A stretch of 22,297 nt of DNA, from positions 1 to 22,297 of the forward strand of contig CAJLUP010000020.1 in assembly GCA_905209865.1 (NCBI GenBank). Direction: 5' to 3'. Both the position numbers and the translations under genes were made by a program. The notes beneath the pieces are model-generated. The model did not search any database. It saw only the letters and a list, made by a program, of their open reading frames with translations, and was not told the DNA's origin. Shown one piece after another: positions 7,382-15,206 of the stretch. The stretch is from an uncultured Lachnospiraceae bacterium. GTDB taxonomy: Bacteria; Bacillota; Clostridia; Lachnospirales; Lachnospiraceae. Each line of letters begins with the position of its first letter. Position 1 is the stretch's first letter.

Positions 7382-7710
7382 CTATCTGGTTATATATGTG
7401 TTCCACTGTCCTATGTCCATAGGCTCTGATCCCATTCCCGGAAACATCTGAAGATTCTCAAATTTACCACAAATTTCCTTCATGGTTTTTGCCGCATATT
7501 TCTCGTTATCTTCAGCAATATAATCCCGGATAAGCTTCTTTTCCGCACGATCACGCTCATAGTCTTCAAAATCCATAACCACAAAACGTCCTCTTCCATT
7601 CTTGATAAGATATACAGGTTCGCCTTTGCGGCACTTAATTCGTTACCCTGCAAAAAGAAATCTTCTTCAACAGTCATAGTTTTTCCGGTGTAGGATCTCG
7701 CTATATCCAT
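7382..7710 (-). pseudogene. Decayed type II toxin-antitoxin relic: Phd/YefM-like piece fused to ParE/RelE-like piece
   Basis: Below a stop codon at 7645-7643 one frame is open for 86 codons. It first gives RKGEPVYLIKNGRGRFVVMD, characteristic of the core of Phd/YefM antitoxins, and then, after a few residues (FEDYERDRAEKK), LIRDYIAEDNEKYAAK and FENLQMFPGMGSEP, characteristic of the N-terminal half of ParE/RelE toxins. Antitoxin C-terminus, intergenic junction and toxin start are missing, consistent with an internal deletion. Another frame upstream (from ATG 7710, MDIARSYTGKTMTVEEDFF) is open but runs out of frame with the antitoxin core, consistent with a frameshift. No intact toxin C-terminus remains. 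Family calls are by motif recognition. Confidence 0.65.
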
Positions 7711-7716
7711 TTCTTA

Positions 7717-7745
7717 TTGCGATACAAGATACTCCACGCTATACT
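7717..7745 (+). promoter_or_regulatory. Promoter of the holin-like toxin gene
   Basis: TTGCGA (7717-7722), 17 bp, TATACT (7740-7745). Transcription would begin near 7752, giving a leader of about 70 bases before the toxin ATG, which is usual for type I toxin mRNAs. The -10 is half of a perfect inverted repeat, TATACT-GAGCG-AGTATA (7740-7756), so a second -10 points the other way towards the relic, although no good -35 accompanies it. Confidence 0.6.
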
Positions 7746-7794
7746 GAGCGAGTATAACTAATCGCGAAAGAGAAGCGGATGCAATTTCGACCAG

Positions 7795-7816
7795 CCCTCT
7801 AGTTTTTAAAGGAGGG
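7795..7816 (+). promoter_or_regulatory. Hairpin masking the toxin ribosome binding site
   Basis: CCCTCT (7795-7800) can pair with GGAGGG (7811-7816, one G-U pair) around a ten-base loop, burying the very strong Shine-Dalgarno AAAGGAGGG of the peptide gene. Such masking is a known device in type I toxin mRNAs. The pairing is read from the sequence; the effect on translation is inferred. Confidence 0.55.
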
Positions 7817-7824
7817 TGATGCCC

Positions 7825-7926
7825 ATGAGCACAACGGAAGTACTTACATTGCTTTTAGTAGTTTTTGCGGCTCTGACTTACATAGATAATCGACATAATA
7901 AGAAATATATACACTGGGGGACATGA
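7825..7926 (+). CDS. Small hydrophobic peptide, putative holin-like type I toxin
   Basis: A 33-residue peptide, MSTTEVLTLLLVVFAALTYI followed by DNRHNKKYIHWGT. A polar N-terminus, one membrane helix (about 6-20) and a basic tail match the short 'putative holin-like toxin' family and TxpA/BsrG-like type I toxins of Bacillota, which act at the membrane when not silenced by an antisense RNA. AAAGGAGGGTGAT precedes the ATG with nine-base spacing and is nearly a perfect anti-Shine-Dalgarno complement. The gene has its own promoter (7717-7745), its stop codon lies inside the terminator hairpin (7917-7940), and a candidate antisense promoter reads back through it. It is on the strand opposite to all neighbours. 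Family assignment is by composition and layout, as the peptide is too short for certainty. Confidence 0.72.
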   Translation: MSTTEVLTLLLVVFAALTYIDNRHNKKYIHWGT

Positions 7927-7934
7927 GAAATCAA
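7906..7934 (-). promoter_or_regulatory. Candidate antisense promoter for an RNA antitoxin
   Basis: On the minus strand TTGATT (7934-7929) and TATATA (7911-7906) are separated by exactly 17 bp. A transcript starting near 7899 would run antisense through the toxin reading frame and its ribosome binding site. This is where a type I antitoxin RNA would be expected, but no clear terminator for it is visible towards 7750, so the RNA is inferred only. Confidence 0.42.
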
Positions 7935-7948
7935 GTCCCCATTTTTTT
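7917..7948 (+). terminator. Terminator of the holin-like toxin gene
   Basis: GGGGAC (7917-7922) pairs with GTCCCC (7935-7940), with an inner TGA/TCA pairing, followed by ATTTTTTT (7941-7948). It overlaps the last codons of the peptide gene, a compact arrangement typical of small toxin transcripts. Confidence 0.8.
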
Positions 7949-7993
7949 ACAGAAAAAGTAACTTTCCAATTAAAAATCTTAAATATCGTTATC

Positions 7994-8055
7994 AAAAAAG
8001 GTAAAAAGGAAGCTGCTGCTTCACGATTTTTCAATCGTTAAAGCGACAGCCCCTT
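7994..8055 (-). terminator. Terminator downstream of the phosphate cotransporter gene
   Basis: A long imperfect hairpin: ACGATT/AATCGT at the tip (8023-8037 region), continued by GCTT/AAGC, GCTG/CAGC and AAGG/CCTT. On the minus strand it is followed by CCTTTTTACCTTTTTT. It ends transcription of the 8093-9721 gene before the toxin unit. Confidence 0.7.
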
Positions 8056-8092
8056 TATTATTCTTTCTCTATTGCTGTTTTTCAGCCTGTCT

Positions 8093-9721
8093 TTATTCCA
8101 TTCCTCTATACAGTTGTGCGATGTTCAGAGCATGATCACCCATTCTTTCAAAATCTGTCAAAATCTCTGAAAATACAATTCCGCTCTGCGGTTTACATTT
8201 TCCTTTTTTCAAACGCTGCATCTGTTTCTTAAAGTATTTATCCCGCATATCATCTGTCTTCTGTTCGATCATAACAGCCTGACTCAAGATCCGTTCTACA
8301 TTCTCGGAAGAAACGTCTTTCAGATTATCCAAAGCCGCGAGACACTGCTGCTTCATCTCGCTTAGCTCTTCTTTCACCGTATCGGAAAATTCAATCTCCC
8401 ACTTTTTCATGTCATCTCCGTACTCTGCAAGGTTGATGGCATGATCCCCGATCCGTTCCATATTGCTGATGATCGCATAATAACCGTTGATCTTCCTTGA
8501 ATCCGACATATTCATCTCACTTGCCATAAGAGAAACAATGTACTCTGAGATTCCTTTATTCAAAAAGTCGATATACTCTTCTCGCTCCGCCACTTTCTTG
8601 CGAAGTTTTTCATCGTAATTGATGAGGTAATCAAATGCATCGTTTATATTTTTTCCAACCATATCCCGCATTCTGTTCACTTCATCACGAACCTGTGAAA
8701 CTGCCACCGCGCTGTGACCGATCGCATAGGAAGATTCAAACGGACGGATATATTTTAACCGAAGGTCTTCATCCTCTGCTTTCTTACTGTCCGGAAGAAT
8801 GCGAACTGCAAGATCTGCCATGTAAGTACCAAACGGAAGAAGCAAGATCGTCGTCACAATATTAAACACTGTATGCGCATTCGCGATCTGCGCCACTGCA
8901 TCTCCCGGTGTCAGCGCCTCAATCCACTGTACATACGGCGTCACAAGGCAGATTACCGTAAACAATACTGTACCGATAATGTTGAACAGCAGATGGATAA
9001 CTGTTGTTCTCTTTGCATTTACTTTCATCCCGATCGATGCCAAAACCGCCGTGATACAGGTTCCGATATTCTGTCCAAACAAAACAAATACCGCGCTTGA
9101 CAGCGGGATCATTCCTGTAGACGCAAGCGCCTGCAAAATACCGACTGACGCCGATGACGACTGGATCACTGCTGTAAACAACGCACCTACCAAAATACCA
9201 ATAAGCGGATTGTCAAACTTCGTCATCAGACTAATAAACGCTTCCGAATCCTTCAGCGGCGACATTGCAGCTCCCATCATATCCATTCCCATAAAAAGAA
9301 TACCGAGTCCTGCGAAAATACTGCTGATATGGTGAACCTTTTCATTCTTCACAAACATGATCGCTGCCACACCTGCAATCGCAAAGAGCGGCGCAATCGC
9401 TCCGATATCAAGCGCGATCAACTGTCCTGTGATCGTCGTTCCGATATTCGCTCCCATAATCACCCAAACAGCCTGTTTCAGTGTCATCAATCCTGAATTT
9501 ACAAAGCCCACTACCATGACCGTTGTCGCAGAAGATGACTGGATCACCGCTGTGATGGCGGCGCCTACAAGTACACCTTTTATACGATTCGAAGTCAGTT
9601 TTTCAAGAATTGATTTCATCCGGTTTCCGGCGGCTGCTTCCAGTCCGGTGCTCATCATCTGCATTCCGTACAAGAACAGCGCAAGACCGCCGAACAGCGA
9701 GAGTACGTCTGTTATTCCCAT
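8093..9721 (-). CDS. Na+/phosphate cotransporter family protein with PhoU-like C-terminus
   Basis: A 542-residue polytopic membrane protein of the NptA/YqeW (PhoU-tailed Na/Pi cotransporter) type, expected to move phosphate with sodium. The two inverted-repeat transport units each carry the QSSS motif: AVIQSSSATTVMV (61-64) and AVIQSSSASVGIL (187-190). Transmembrane segments end near residue 310; from about 335 onward the protein is soluble and helical with two PhoU-like repeats (SNMERIGDHAINLAEY and ILTDFERMGDHALNIAQLY, each with the ExxGDHA motif), which in PhoU bind metal clusters. AAAGGAG lies eight bases before the ATG. It is a single-gene unit with its own promoter, upstream Pho-box-like repeats and downstream terminator. 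Direction (uptake versus export) is not evident. Confidence 0.9.
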   Translation of the reverse strand: MGITDVLSLFGGLALFLYGMQMMSTGLEAAAGNRMKSILEKLTSNRIKGVLVGAAITAVIQSSSATTVMVVGFVNSGLMTLKQAVWVIMGANIGTTITGQLIALDIGAIAPLFAIAGVAAIMFVKNEKVHHISSIFAGLGILFMGMDMMGAAMSPLKDSEAFISLMTKFDNPLIGILVGALFTAVIQSSSASVGILQALASTGMIPLSSAVFVLFGQNIGTCITAVLASIGMKVNAKRTTVIHLLFNIIGTVLFTVICLVTPYVQWIEALTPGDAVAQIANAHTVFNIVTTILLLPFGTYMADLAVRILPDSKKAEDEDLRLKYIRPFESSYAIGHSAVAVSQVRDEVNRMRDMVGKNINDAFDYLINYDEKLRKKVAEREEYIDFLNKGISEYIVSLMASEMNMSDSRKINGYYAIISNMERIGDHAINLAEYGDDMKKWEIEFSDTVKEELSEMKQQCLAALDNLKDVSSENVERILSQAVMIEQKTDDMRDKYFKKQMQRLKKGKCKPQSGIVFSEILTDFERMGDHALNIAQLYRGME

Positions 9722-9806
9722 TCCTTTTTCTCCTTTTGTAAATCATCTAAATTTCTATATTCTGTTTTCTTTTATATGGCGCATCTTTCCTTGACGCGCT
9801 GTTCTT

Positions 9807-9835
9807 AAATTAACATTCGTCAACCGGTCTGTCAA
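9807..9835 (-). promoter_or_regulatory. Candidate promoter of the phosphate cotransporter gene
   Basis: On the minus strand TTGACA (9835-9830, perfect consensus), 17 bp, TAATTT (9812-9807). The -10 is weak. The untranslated leader would be about 80 bases. Confidence 0.5.
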
Positions 9836-9853
9836 TTCTATTTTACTGTTTAC

Positions 9854-9894
9854 TTACATTTTCTTAACGCTTTCTTAACGCCCGTTTTTTAACA
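9854..9894 (+). promoter_or_regulatory. Pho-box-like direct repeats
   Basis: TTACAT (9854), TTAACG (9864), TTAACG (9875) and TTAACA (9889) are spaced by 10, 11 and 14 bp on the plus strand, about 20-60 bp upstream of the cotransporter -35. PhoP boxes in Bacillus are TT(A/C/T)ACA-like repeats at about 11 bp. Their position before a phosphate transporter is what makes the reading attractive; the boxes are imperfect and on the strand opposite to the gene. Confidence 0.4.
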
Positions 9895-9910
9895 GTAAGC
9901 GGTCGTCAGC

Positions 9911-9939
9911 AAAAAAATACCGCCGGCATCTCGCCGGCG
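9911..9939 (-). terminator. Terminator after the FtsX-type permease gene
   Basis: CGCCGGC (9921-9927), five-base loop, GCCGGCG (9933-9939); on the minus strand it is followed by a run of seven T (9917-9911). It lies 17 bases past the permease stop codon and closes the 16028-9957 gene run. Confidence 0.85.
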
Positions 9940-9956
9940 ATATTTTCCGTAGTTCT

Positions 9957-12900
9957 CTACTCCACACTTTTCAGTGATTCAACCATATCGATCTTTTTCA
10001 ATTTAAAATACATCGCTCCGTTTACGATCATGGAAAATACAATCGTAAGAAGGAAGCTGTACACAAAACTGCTGACATCAATATTCCTTCCGAACATAAT
10101 CGTGTCGATCTCAACGGTAACAATGATAAAACGATGCAGGATCGTTCCCAGTATAATACCAAAAAGCGCGCCCAAAACAGTAAGCACAATATTCTCTCTG
10201 TACACATACGCCGACACTTCATTCGGATAAAATCCCAGTACCTTAAGCGTTGCCAGTTCCCGCTTTCTCTCGGTAATATTAATATTATTTAAGTTATATA
10301 AGACAACAAACGCCAACATTCCGGCCGATATCGTCAAAACAACAATTACAATATCCAACGCTCCGAGCATATCGTCAACCTGCTGCTTTAGGTCTGTCGT
10401 ATAACTGACGCTCAATGCCCCCGGAAGTCTCAAAACATCTTCCCCGACGCTTTGCGCCTCCTTCGTCGTCCTTGAAACCGTCTTGTAGAAGACCGCATTA
10501 TAATCCGGCTCTTCTCCGTAAACAGACTCATATGCATCCGCCGTCATATACAGATAATGCCCCATGTAATTTTCACATACCGCGCCGACCTTCACTTCCA
10601 TATTTCCTTTTTCTTCATCACGGATCGTGATCATATCTCCCGGCTGCACTTCCAGTTCTTTCGCAGCTTTCTCTGTCAAAACAACTTCATCCTTTTTAAG
10701 AGAATACTTCTCGTCCGTTTTGCGATCTTTCAGCGTCACAAACTTCTCAAACTGCTTTTCATCTCTTGGCACATCCAAATAGACCTCATGCCATTCACTT
10801 CCGTTTCCAATCGTGATCTGAGTGAGAACTCCTTCCAACGATCCGTCCACTTCCCGCTCGCTTTCGAGTTTCTGCACCACTTCCTCTTTCTCCTCTTCGG
10901 ATGCACCTTCCGCCATGATCACCGTTCCGTCATAGAGCTGGAGCTCTCCGTACTGAATATCCACAATGGCAAAAATCGAATCTTTCAGTCCGAAACCGAC
11001 GATCATCAATCCCATACATCCTCCGATGCCGAAGATTGTCATGAAAAAGCGTTTCTTATATCTCACAAGATTTCTCACGCTCGCCTTCCATGAGAAATTC
11101 AGACGTTTCCACAAAAAGGCAACACGTTCAAGAAGTACCCTTTGCCCCTGTTTCGGCGTAGGAGGACGCATCAACTGCGCCGCCTGTTCCCGCAGTTCTT
11201 TATAACACGCCATTATAGTTGCCGCCAGCGTACAAAGCAGCGCCGTTCCCGCAGCGCCGATTCCGTAACGCAGATTGTACGGAATCGCCAATTCATTCAT
11301 GTGCTTATACATGATCTTATACGCATTAATGATAATATATGGAAAGATCTTCTCTCCGACTAAAATTCCGATAACACTTCCAAAAAGCGTTGCCAAAAAT
11401 GCATATCCCAAATATTTTCCCGCAATCGAACGTCTTGCATAACCGAGCGCTTTCAGCGTACCGATCTGCGTCCTCTGTTCCTCCACCATACGGGTCATCG
11501 TTGTAAGACTGATCAAAGCCGCCACAAGGAAAAAGATTACCGGAAAGACTTCTCCGATCGCTCTCATCCGGTCCGCATTATCGCCATAACCGGGATAATC
11601 AGGAAGGTCATTTCGATCATAAACATACCATTTCGGTTTTTCTATTTCCGCAACTTCCGCCTTCGCGTCTTCCAGCTCTGCCTTTGCATCCGCGATCTTC
11701 TGTTCTCCTTCGGCGATCTCTGCGTTTGCCTCTGCCTCGCCTGCATAATATTCTTCCCAGCCTGAAGCAATTTCCTGCTCCCCGGCAGCAATCTTTGCTT
11801 CCCCGTCTGCAATCTGCTGTTTCGCCGCCGAAAGCTGCGCATAGCCACTGTTAATCTGCTCCTGTCCATACTGAAGCTGCGCCCTTGTCTGCTCGATCTG
11901 TGCCTGCGCCTGTGCAACTGCCGCATCTCCGCTTTGGATCTGCGCATTTAACTGCTCCAATAGCGCAAGTGTCTGTTCGTCTGTCATTCCGCTTTCTTTC
12001 AAAGCCTGATACTGCGCTTTCACCGCATTTAATTGTTCGATCTGCTGATTCAACTGCACAGTTCCCTGCTCAAGCGCCGCCGTCCCATTCTGAATTTCCG
12101 TCTGCTTCTGCGCCAGCATCTGCTCTGTTGAGGCTGCATAGGATCTCGAATCTGCCAACTGTGCTTTTCCGCTGTCGATCTGCGCCTGCGCATTCTCCAG
12201 CTTCTGCCTCGCATCCGCAAGTTCTGCCTGTGCTTCCGCTTTTCCGCTGTCCAGCTTTGCCTGTGCATCCGCAACTTCCGCCTCTGCTTCCCCGATCTTC
12301 TCATTGGCTTCATTCATAATTTCCGTGTACCGCGCTTCCTGTCTTTGCGACTTGATCTTCTCAACACTTTTTTTTGCTTCCGCAGCCACAGCTTCATATT
12401 CTGAAGTAAACGCAGTCAGTTCCTTCGCACCCTTTGCCTGTACACAAAGCTCTGTATACACATCCATGGAAAAGCTTTCCTTCGGAACATACACAAACGC
12501 TCTCACACTTCCGTTTCCGATAGTTGTACTCCCCCTCTGAAACGAGATGTATTCCGGGCTGCTTACCGTACCTGTAATTTTGAAAGTATCCGTGATCAAA
12601 GACTCTGTGATCAACGCGTCCGCACCACCGGAAAAAGTGATCGTATCTCCCACTTTAAGCCCGCTTTTCGCTATGTAATCCGCATCAAGGGCGCATTCAT
12701 TTTCTTTCTCCGGCATCCGCCCTTCTTCAAGCTGCACTTCATTCATTGTCGGAAGAAAAGACATGACATGGACAACGACCTGATTATCCCCGTCTGCACA
12801 AAGCGCATCCACAGAATATCTGCCTTCTGCATGTTCGATCCCTTCTATTTGCTCAACCGCCTTTTTGTCCTCCTCCGTCAGTCCCATCGTACTGATGATC

Positions 12901-13085
12901 CGAAGATCCATCATATTCTTATGATCGAAATACGCATCTCCCGAATAACGCATATCCGGCTCAGAAGCGCGGATTCCCGAGAAGAACGAACACCCGATCG
13001 CCACGATGAAAAAGATCGAAAGAAATCGTCCGAGGCTGCGTCTGATCTCCATATAAAAATCTTTCCACAGCGCACGTTTCTTCAT
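9957..13085 (-). CDS. Large FtsX/MacB-type ABC permease with external coiled coil
   Basis: A 1042-residue permease partner of the ATPase encoded just upstream. Order: first transmembrane helix (about 18-38); MacB-like external domain (about 40-230); an Ala/Gln/Glu-rich coiled coil (about 235-485) with repeats such as AQAQIDSGKAQLADS and EQEIASGWEEYYAGE; FtsX domain 1 with three helices (about 511-640, MVEEQRTQIGTLKALGYARR); a further transmembrane helix (about 680-700) and a second external domain (about 705-905); FtsX domain 2 (about 908-1037, ERKRELATLKVLGFYPNEV). Such permeases are mechanotransmission-type rather than classical importers, and the coil probably reaches into or across the cell wall. 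The substrate is unknown. The ribosome binding site is modest (GGCAGGCGATG). The D/SG-x-x-x-L-type coil repeats resemble those in YhgE/Pip proteins. Confidence 0.88.
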   Translation of the reverse strand: MKKRALWKDFYMEIRRSLGRFLSIFFIVAIGCSFFSGIRASEPDMRYSGDAYFDHKNMMDLRIISTMGLTEEDKKAVEQIEGIEHAEGRYSVDALCADGDNQVVVHVMSFLPTMNEVQLEEGRMPEKENECALDADYIAKSGLKVGDTITFSGGADALITESLITDTFKITGTVSSPEYISFQRGSTTIGNGSVRAFVYVPKESFSMDVYTELCVQAKGAKELTAFTSEYEAVAAEAKKSVEKIKSQRQEARYTEIMNEANEKIGEAEAEVADAQAKLDSGKAEAQAELADARQKLENAQAQIDSGKAQLADSRSYAASTEQMLAQKQTEIQNGTAALEQGTVQLNQQIEQLNAVKAQYQALKESGMTDEQTLALLEQLNAQIQSGDAAVAQAQAQIEQTRAQLQYGQEQINSGYAQLSAAKQQIADGEAKIAAGEQEIASGWEEYYAGEAEANAEIAEGEQKIADAKAELEDAKAEVAEIEKPKWYVYDRNDLPDYPGYGDNADRMRAIGEVFPVIFFLVAALISLTTMTRMVEEQRTQIGTLKALGYARRSIAGKYLGYAFLATLFGSVIGILVGEKIFPYIIINAYKIMYKHMNELAIPYNLRYGIGAAGTALLCTLAATIMACYKELREQAAQLMRPPTPKQGQRVLLERVAFLWKRLNFSWKASVRNLVRYKKRFFMTIFGIGGCMGLMIVGFGLKDSIFAIVDIQYGELQLYDGTVIMAEGASEEEKEEVVQKLESEREVDGSLEGVLTQITIGNGSEWHEVYLDVPRDEKQFEKFVTLKDRKTDEKYSLKKDEVVLTEKAAKELEVQPGDMITIRDEEKGNMEVKVGAVCENYMGHYLYMTADAYESVYGEEPDYNAVFYKTVSRTTKEAQSVGEDVLRLPGALSVSYTTDLKQQVDDMLGALDIVIVVLTISAGMLAFVVLYNLNNINITERKRELATLKVLGFYPNEVSAYVYRENIVLTVLGALFGIILGTILHRFIIVTVEIDTIMFGRNIDVSSFVYSFLLTIVFSMIVNGAMYFKLKKIDMVESLKSVE

Positions 13086-13139
13086 TCACATCGCCTGCCA
13101 TTCTATTTCTTATTTTTTCTGCCTGTTTATTCTACAAAA

Positions 13140-13844
13140 CTACCATTCAATCTCATCGATCGACTTCGGATTCTCATTGACTTCCATCTGTGAAACCTGT
13201 CCGTTTTTAATATGGATCAATCTGTCTGCCATCGGAGCCAACGCCTGATTATGAGTGATAACAATAACCGTCATTCCACGTTCCCGGCACATATTCTGCA
13301 ACAATTTCAAAATTGCCTTTCCCGTATTATAGTCAAGCGCTCCCGTCGGCTCGTCGCAGAGAAGCAATTTCGGATTCTTCGCAAGCGCCCGGGCAATAGA
13401 AACACGCTGCTGCTCACCGCCGGACAACTGCGCCGGGAAATTATCCAGTCTGTCTCCAAGTCCCACATCTTCCAGCACCTTTTTTGCATCAAGCGGATCT
13501 TTACAGATCTGAAGAGCAAGTTCCACGTTCTCAAGCGCCGTCAGATTCGGAATCAGATTATAAAATTGAAACACAAACCCAATATCATCTCGGCGATACC
13601 CGGTCAGACGGCGGGAATCATATGCGGTAATCTCCTCTCCGTCAACGAGCAGCGTTCCGCTCGTTGCAGTATCCATTCCTCCAAGAATATTGAGTACCGT
13701 CGTTTTTCCCGCGCCGCTTGGACCTACGATAACGACAAACTCACCTTTTTTGATAGAGAAACTAATGTTGTCTGCCGCCCGGATCTCCACTTCTCCCATA
13801 TGATAGATCTTTGTGACATCTTTTAATTTGACAAACTCCTCCAT
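13140..13844 (-). CDS. LolD/MacB-like ABC transporter ATP-binding protein
   Basis: A 234-residue ABC ATPase with every core motif intact: Walker A GPSGAGKTT (41-49), Q-loop FVFQFYNLIPN (about 90-100), signature LSGGEQQRVSIARAL (140-154), Walker B LLLCDEPTGALD (160-171) and the switch histidine in VIVITHN (198). The PTGALD D-loop and spacing place it in the LolD/MacB/BceA-like group that drives FtsX-type permeases, consistent with the following 1042-residue permease (54 bp gap). It starts after AGAGGTGAT, 13 bases past the stop of the MFS gene, so the run is likely one operon. Confidence 0.93.
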   Translation of the reverse strand: MEEFVKLKDVTKIYHMGEVEIRAADNISFSIKKGEFVVIVGPSGAGKTTVLNILGGMDTATSGTLLVDGEEITAYDSRRLTGYRRDDIGFVFQFYNLIPNLTALENVELALQICKDPLDAKKVLEDVGLGDRLDNFPAQLSGGEQQRVSIARALAKNPKLLLCDEPTGALDYNTGKAILKLLQNMCRERGMTVIVITHNQALAPMADRLIHIKNGQVSQMEVNENPKSIDEIEW

Positions 13845-13857
13845 CCTATCACCTCTT

Positions 13858-15099
13858 TCATTGCATGCAATTTAATTTTGCTGAATATCGGAACAATATA
13901 AGCCCGATCAAAAACATCACAGAAAGAGCGCTGACCGCGATATTAATGCTTCCTGTCATCTGACTGATGAAAGACACAAGCGCGGTTCCGATAACCGATG
14001 CTCCTTTCCCGCAAATGTCATAAATACCGAAATACTCTCCCGACTTCTCTGCCGGTATGATCTTCGCAAAATAAGATCTCGAAAGCGCCTGTATCGTTCC
14101 CTGAAACATGCCTACCAAAACTGCAAGAATCCAAAAATCAAGCTGCGTGTCAAGCCAATACGCATAAACCGCGATTCCAAAATACGCCATGATGCAGACC
14201 GTAATGATCTTCTCAGGCGAAACTTTCTTCACGATCCTTCCGAAAATAAGTACGGACGGAAATGCAACGATCTGTGTCACAAGAAGGGCAAGCAAAAGTC
14301 CCGTACTGTCAAGTCCCAGCGCCTGTCCATATGCAGTCGCCATATCAATTACCGTATATACCCCGTCTATATAGAAGAAAAACGCGAGCAGAAATACAAA
14401 AACATGCTTTTCCTTTGCCAGCTCCGCAAACGTTTTCCCAAGACGCTTAAAACTGTCTTTTACAACATGCCCCTTTCCTTCGGCAAAATATTTCTGTCTG
14501 TATGAGCGCAGAAGCGGCACAGACGATAACAGCCACCAAAGCGCCGTGATCAAAAACGCAAGGATCATAGCTGTCTGCATTCCGATCCCCAGCGGCTCTG
14601 CACCAAGTACAACGCCCAGACATGCCACAAACGGAATACAGCTTCCGATATATCCCCATGCATATCCATGAGACGAAACTGCGTCCATCCGATCCGGCTC
14701 AGTCACATCGGTAAGCATTGCATCATAGAAAATCAGGCTTGCCGAATATCCGGTTTTCGCTAATACAAAAACTCCTAAGAACCAAATCCACGAAGATAAA
14801 AATCCCAGCAGGATACATCCCAAAACACCTACTCCCATCGCTACAGAAAATACCGTTTTCTTAAAATTTTTCGTATCCGCAACTGCTCCGAGAGTCGGTC
14901 CTAAAAGCGCCACAAGCAGCGTACATACAGAAGTCGCGTAACCCCAGTACGCCAAATAGTCCACATCCGATATTCCCGCATTTCCCGCAAGATAATTAAA
15001 ATAAATCGGAAATATAGTTGATACCATCATCGTAAATGCTGAATTTCCCACATCATAGAGAACCCACTTTTTTTCCAACGAAGTCAATTTAAATTTCAT
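13858..15099 (-). CDS. UMF1-type MFS transporter (Atg22-like)
   Basis: A 413-residue multi-spanning membrane protein, about 12 helices. The N-terminus EKKWVLYDVGNSAFTMMVST is the characteristic opening of UMF1 (Atg22-like) transporters, followed by GPTLGAVADTKNFKK, the loop between helices 2 and 3. A long internal stretch SYRQKYFAEGKGHVVKDSF joins the two halves. Related fungal Atg22 exports amino acids from the vacuole; bacterial substrates are unknown. It lies 107 bp downstream of the phospholipase-like gene, with no clear promoter or terminator in that gap, and 13 bp before the ABC ATPase gene. A purine-rich stretch (GAGATAGGG) precedes the ATG. Confidence 0.85.
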   Translation of the reverse strand: MKFKLTSLEKKWVLYDVGNSAFTMMVSTIFPIYFNYLAGNAGISDVDYLAYWGYATSVCTLLVALLGPTLGAVADTKNFKKTVFSVAMGVGVLGCILLGFLSSWIWFLGVFVLAKTGYSASLIFYDAMLTDVTEPDRMDAVSSHGYAWGYIGSCIPFVACLGVVLGAEPLGIGMQTAMILAFLITALWWLLSSVPLLRSYRQKYFAEGKGHVVKDSFKRLGKTFAELAKEKHVFVFLLAFFFYIDGVYTVIDMATAYGQALGLDSTGLLLALLVTQIVAFPSVLIFGRIVKKVSPEKIITVCIMAYFGIAVYAYWLDTQLDFWILAVLVGMFQGTIQALSRSYFAKIIPAEKSGEYFGIYDICGKGASVIGTALVSFISQMTGSINIAVSALSVMFLIGLILFRYSAKLNCMQ

Positions 15100-15206
15100 T
15101 ACCCTATCTCTCTTTCCCTCATGCTGTCATTACCGGACTTAAAACCGCATCACGGCTGCACCGCGCCTTTTGAACTTTCCACCCGGTCTTTGATTTCTTT
15201 TCTCTC

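Noticed and set aside
11642..12319. Several open frames overlapping the permease coiled-coil region on both strands
   Set aside because: The repetitive Ala/Gln/Glu codons of the coil keep other frames free of stops. These frames give low-complexity Arg/Gln or Ser/Pro/Ala proteins and have no start signals.
15100..15206. GC-rich stretch between the phospholipase-like and MFS genes as a possible terminator
   Set aside because: Pairing around CCGCATCACGG and CACCGCG is poor and no proper hairpin with a T-run forms, so read-through within one operon is more likely.
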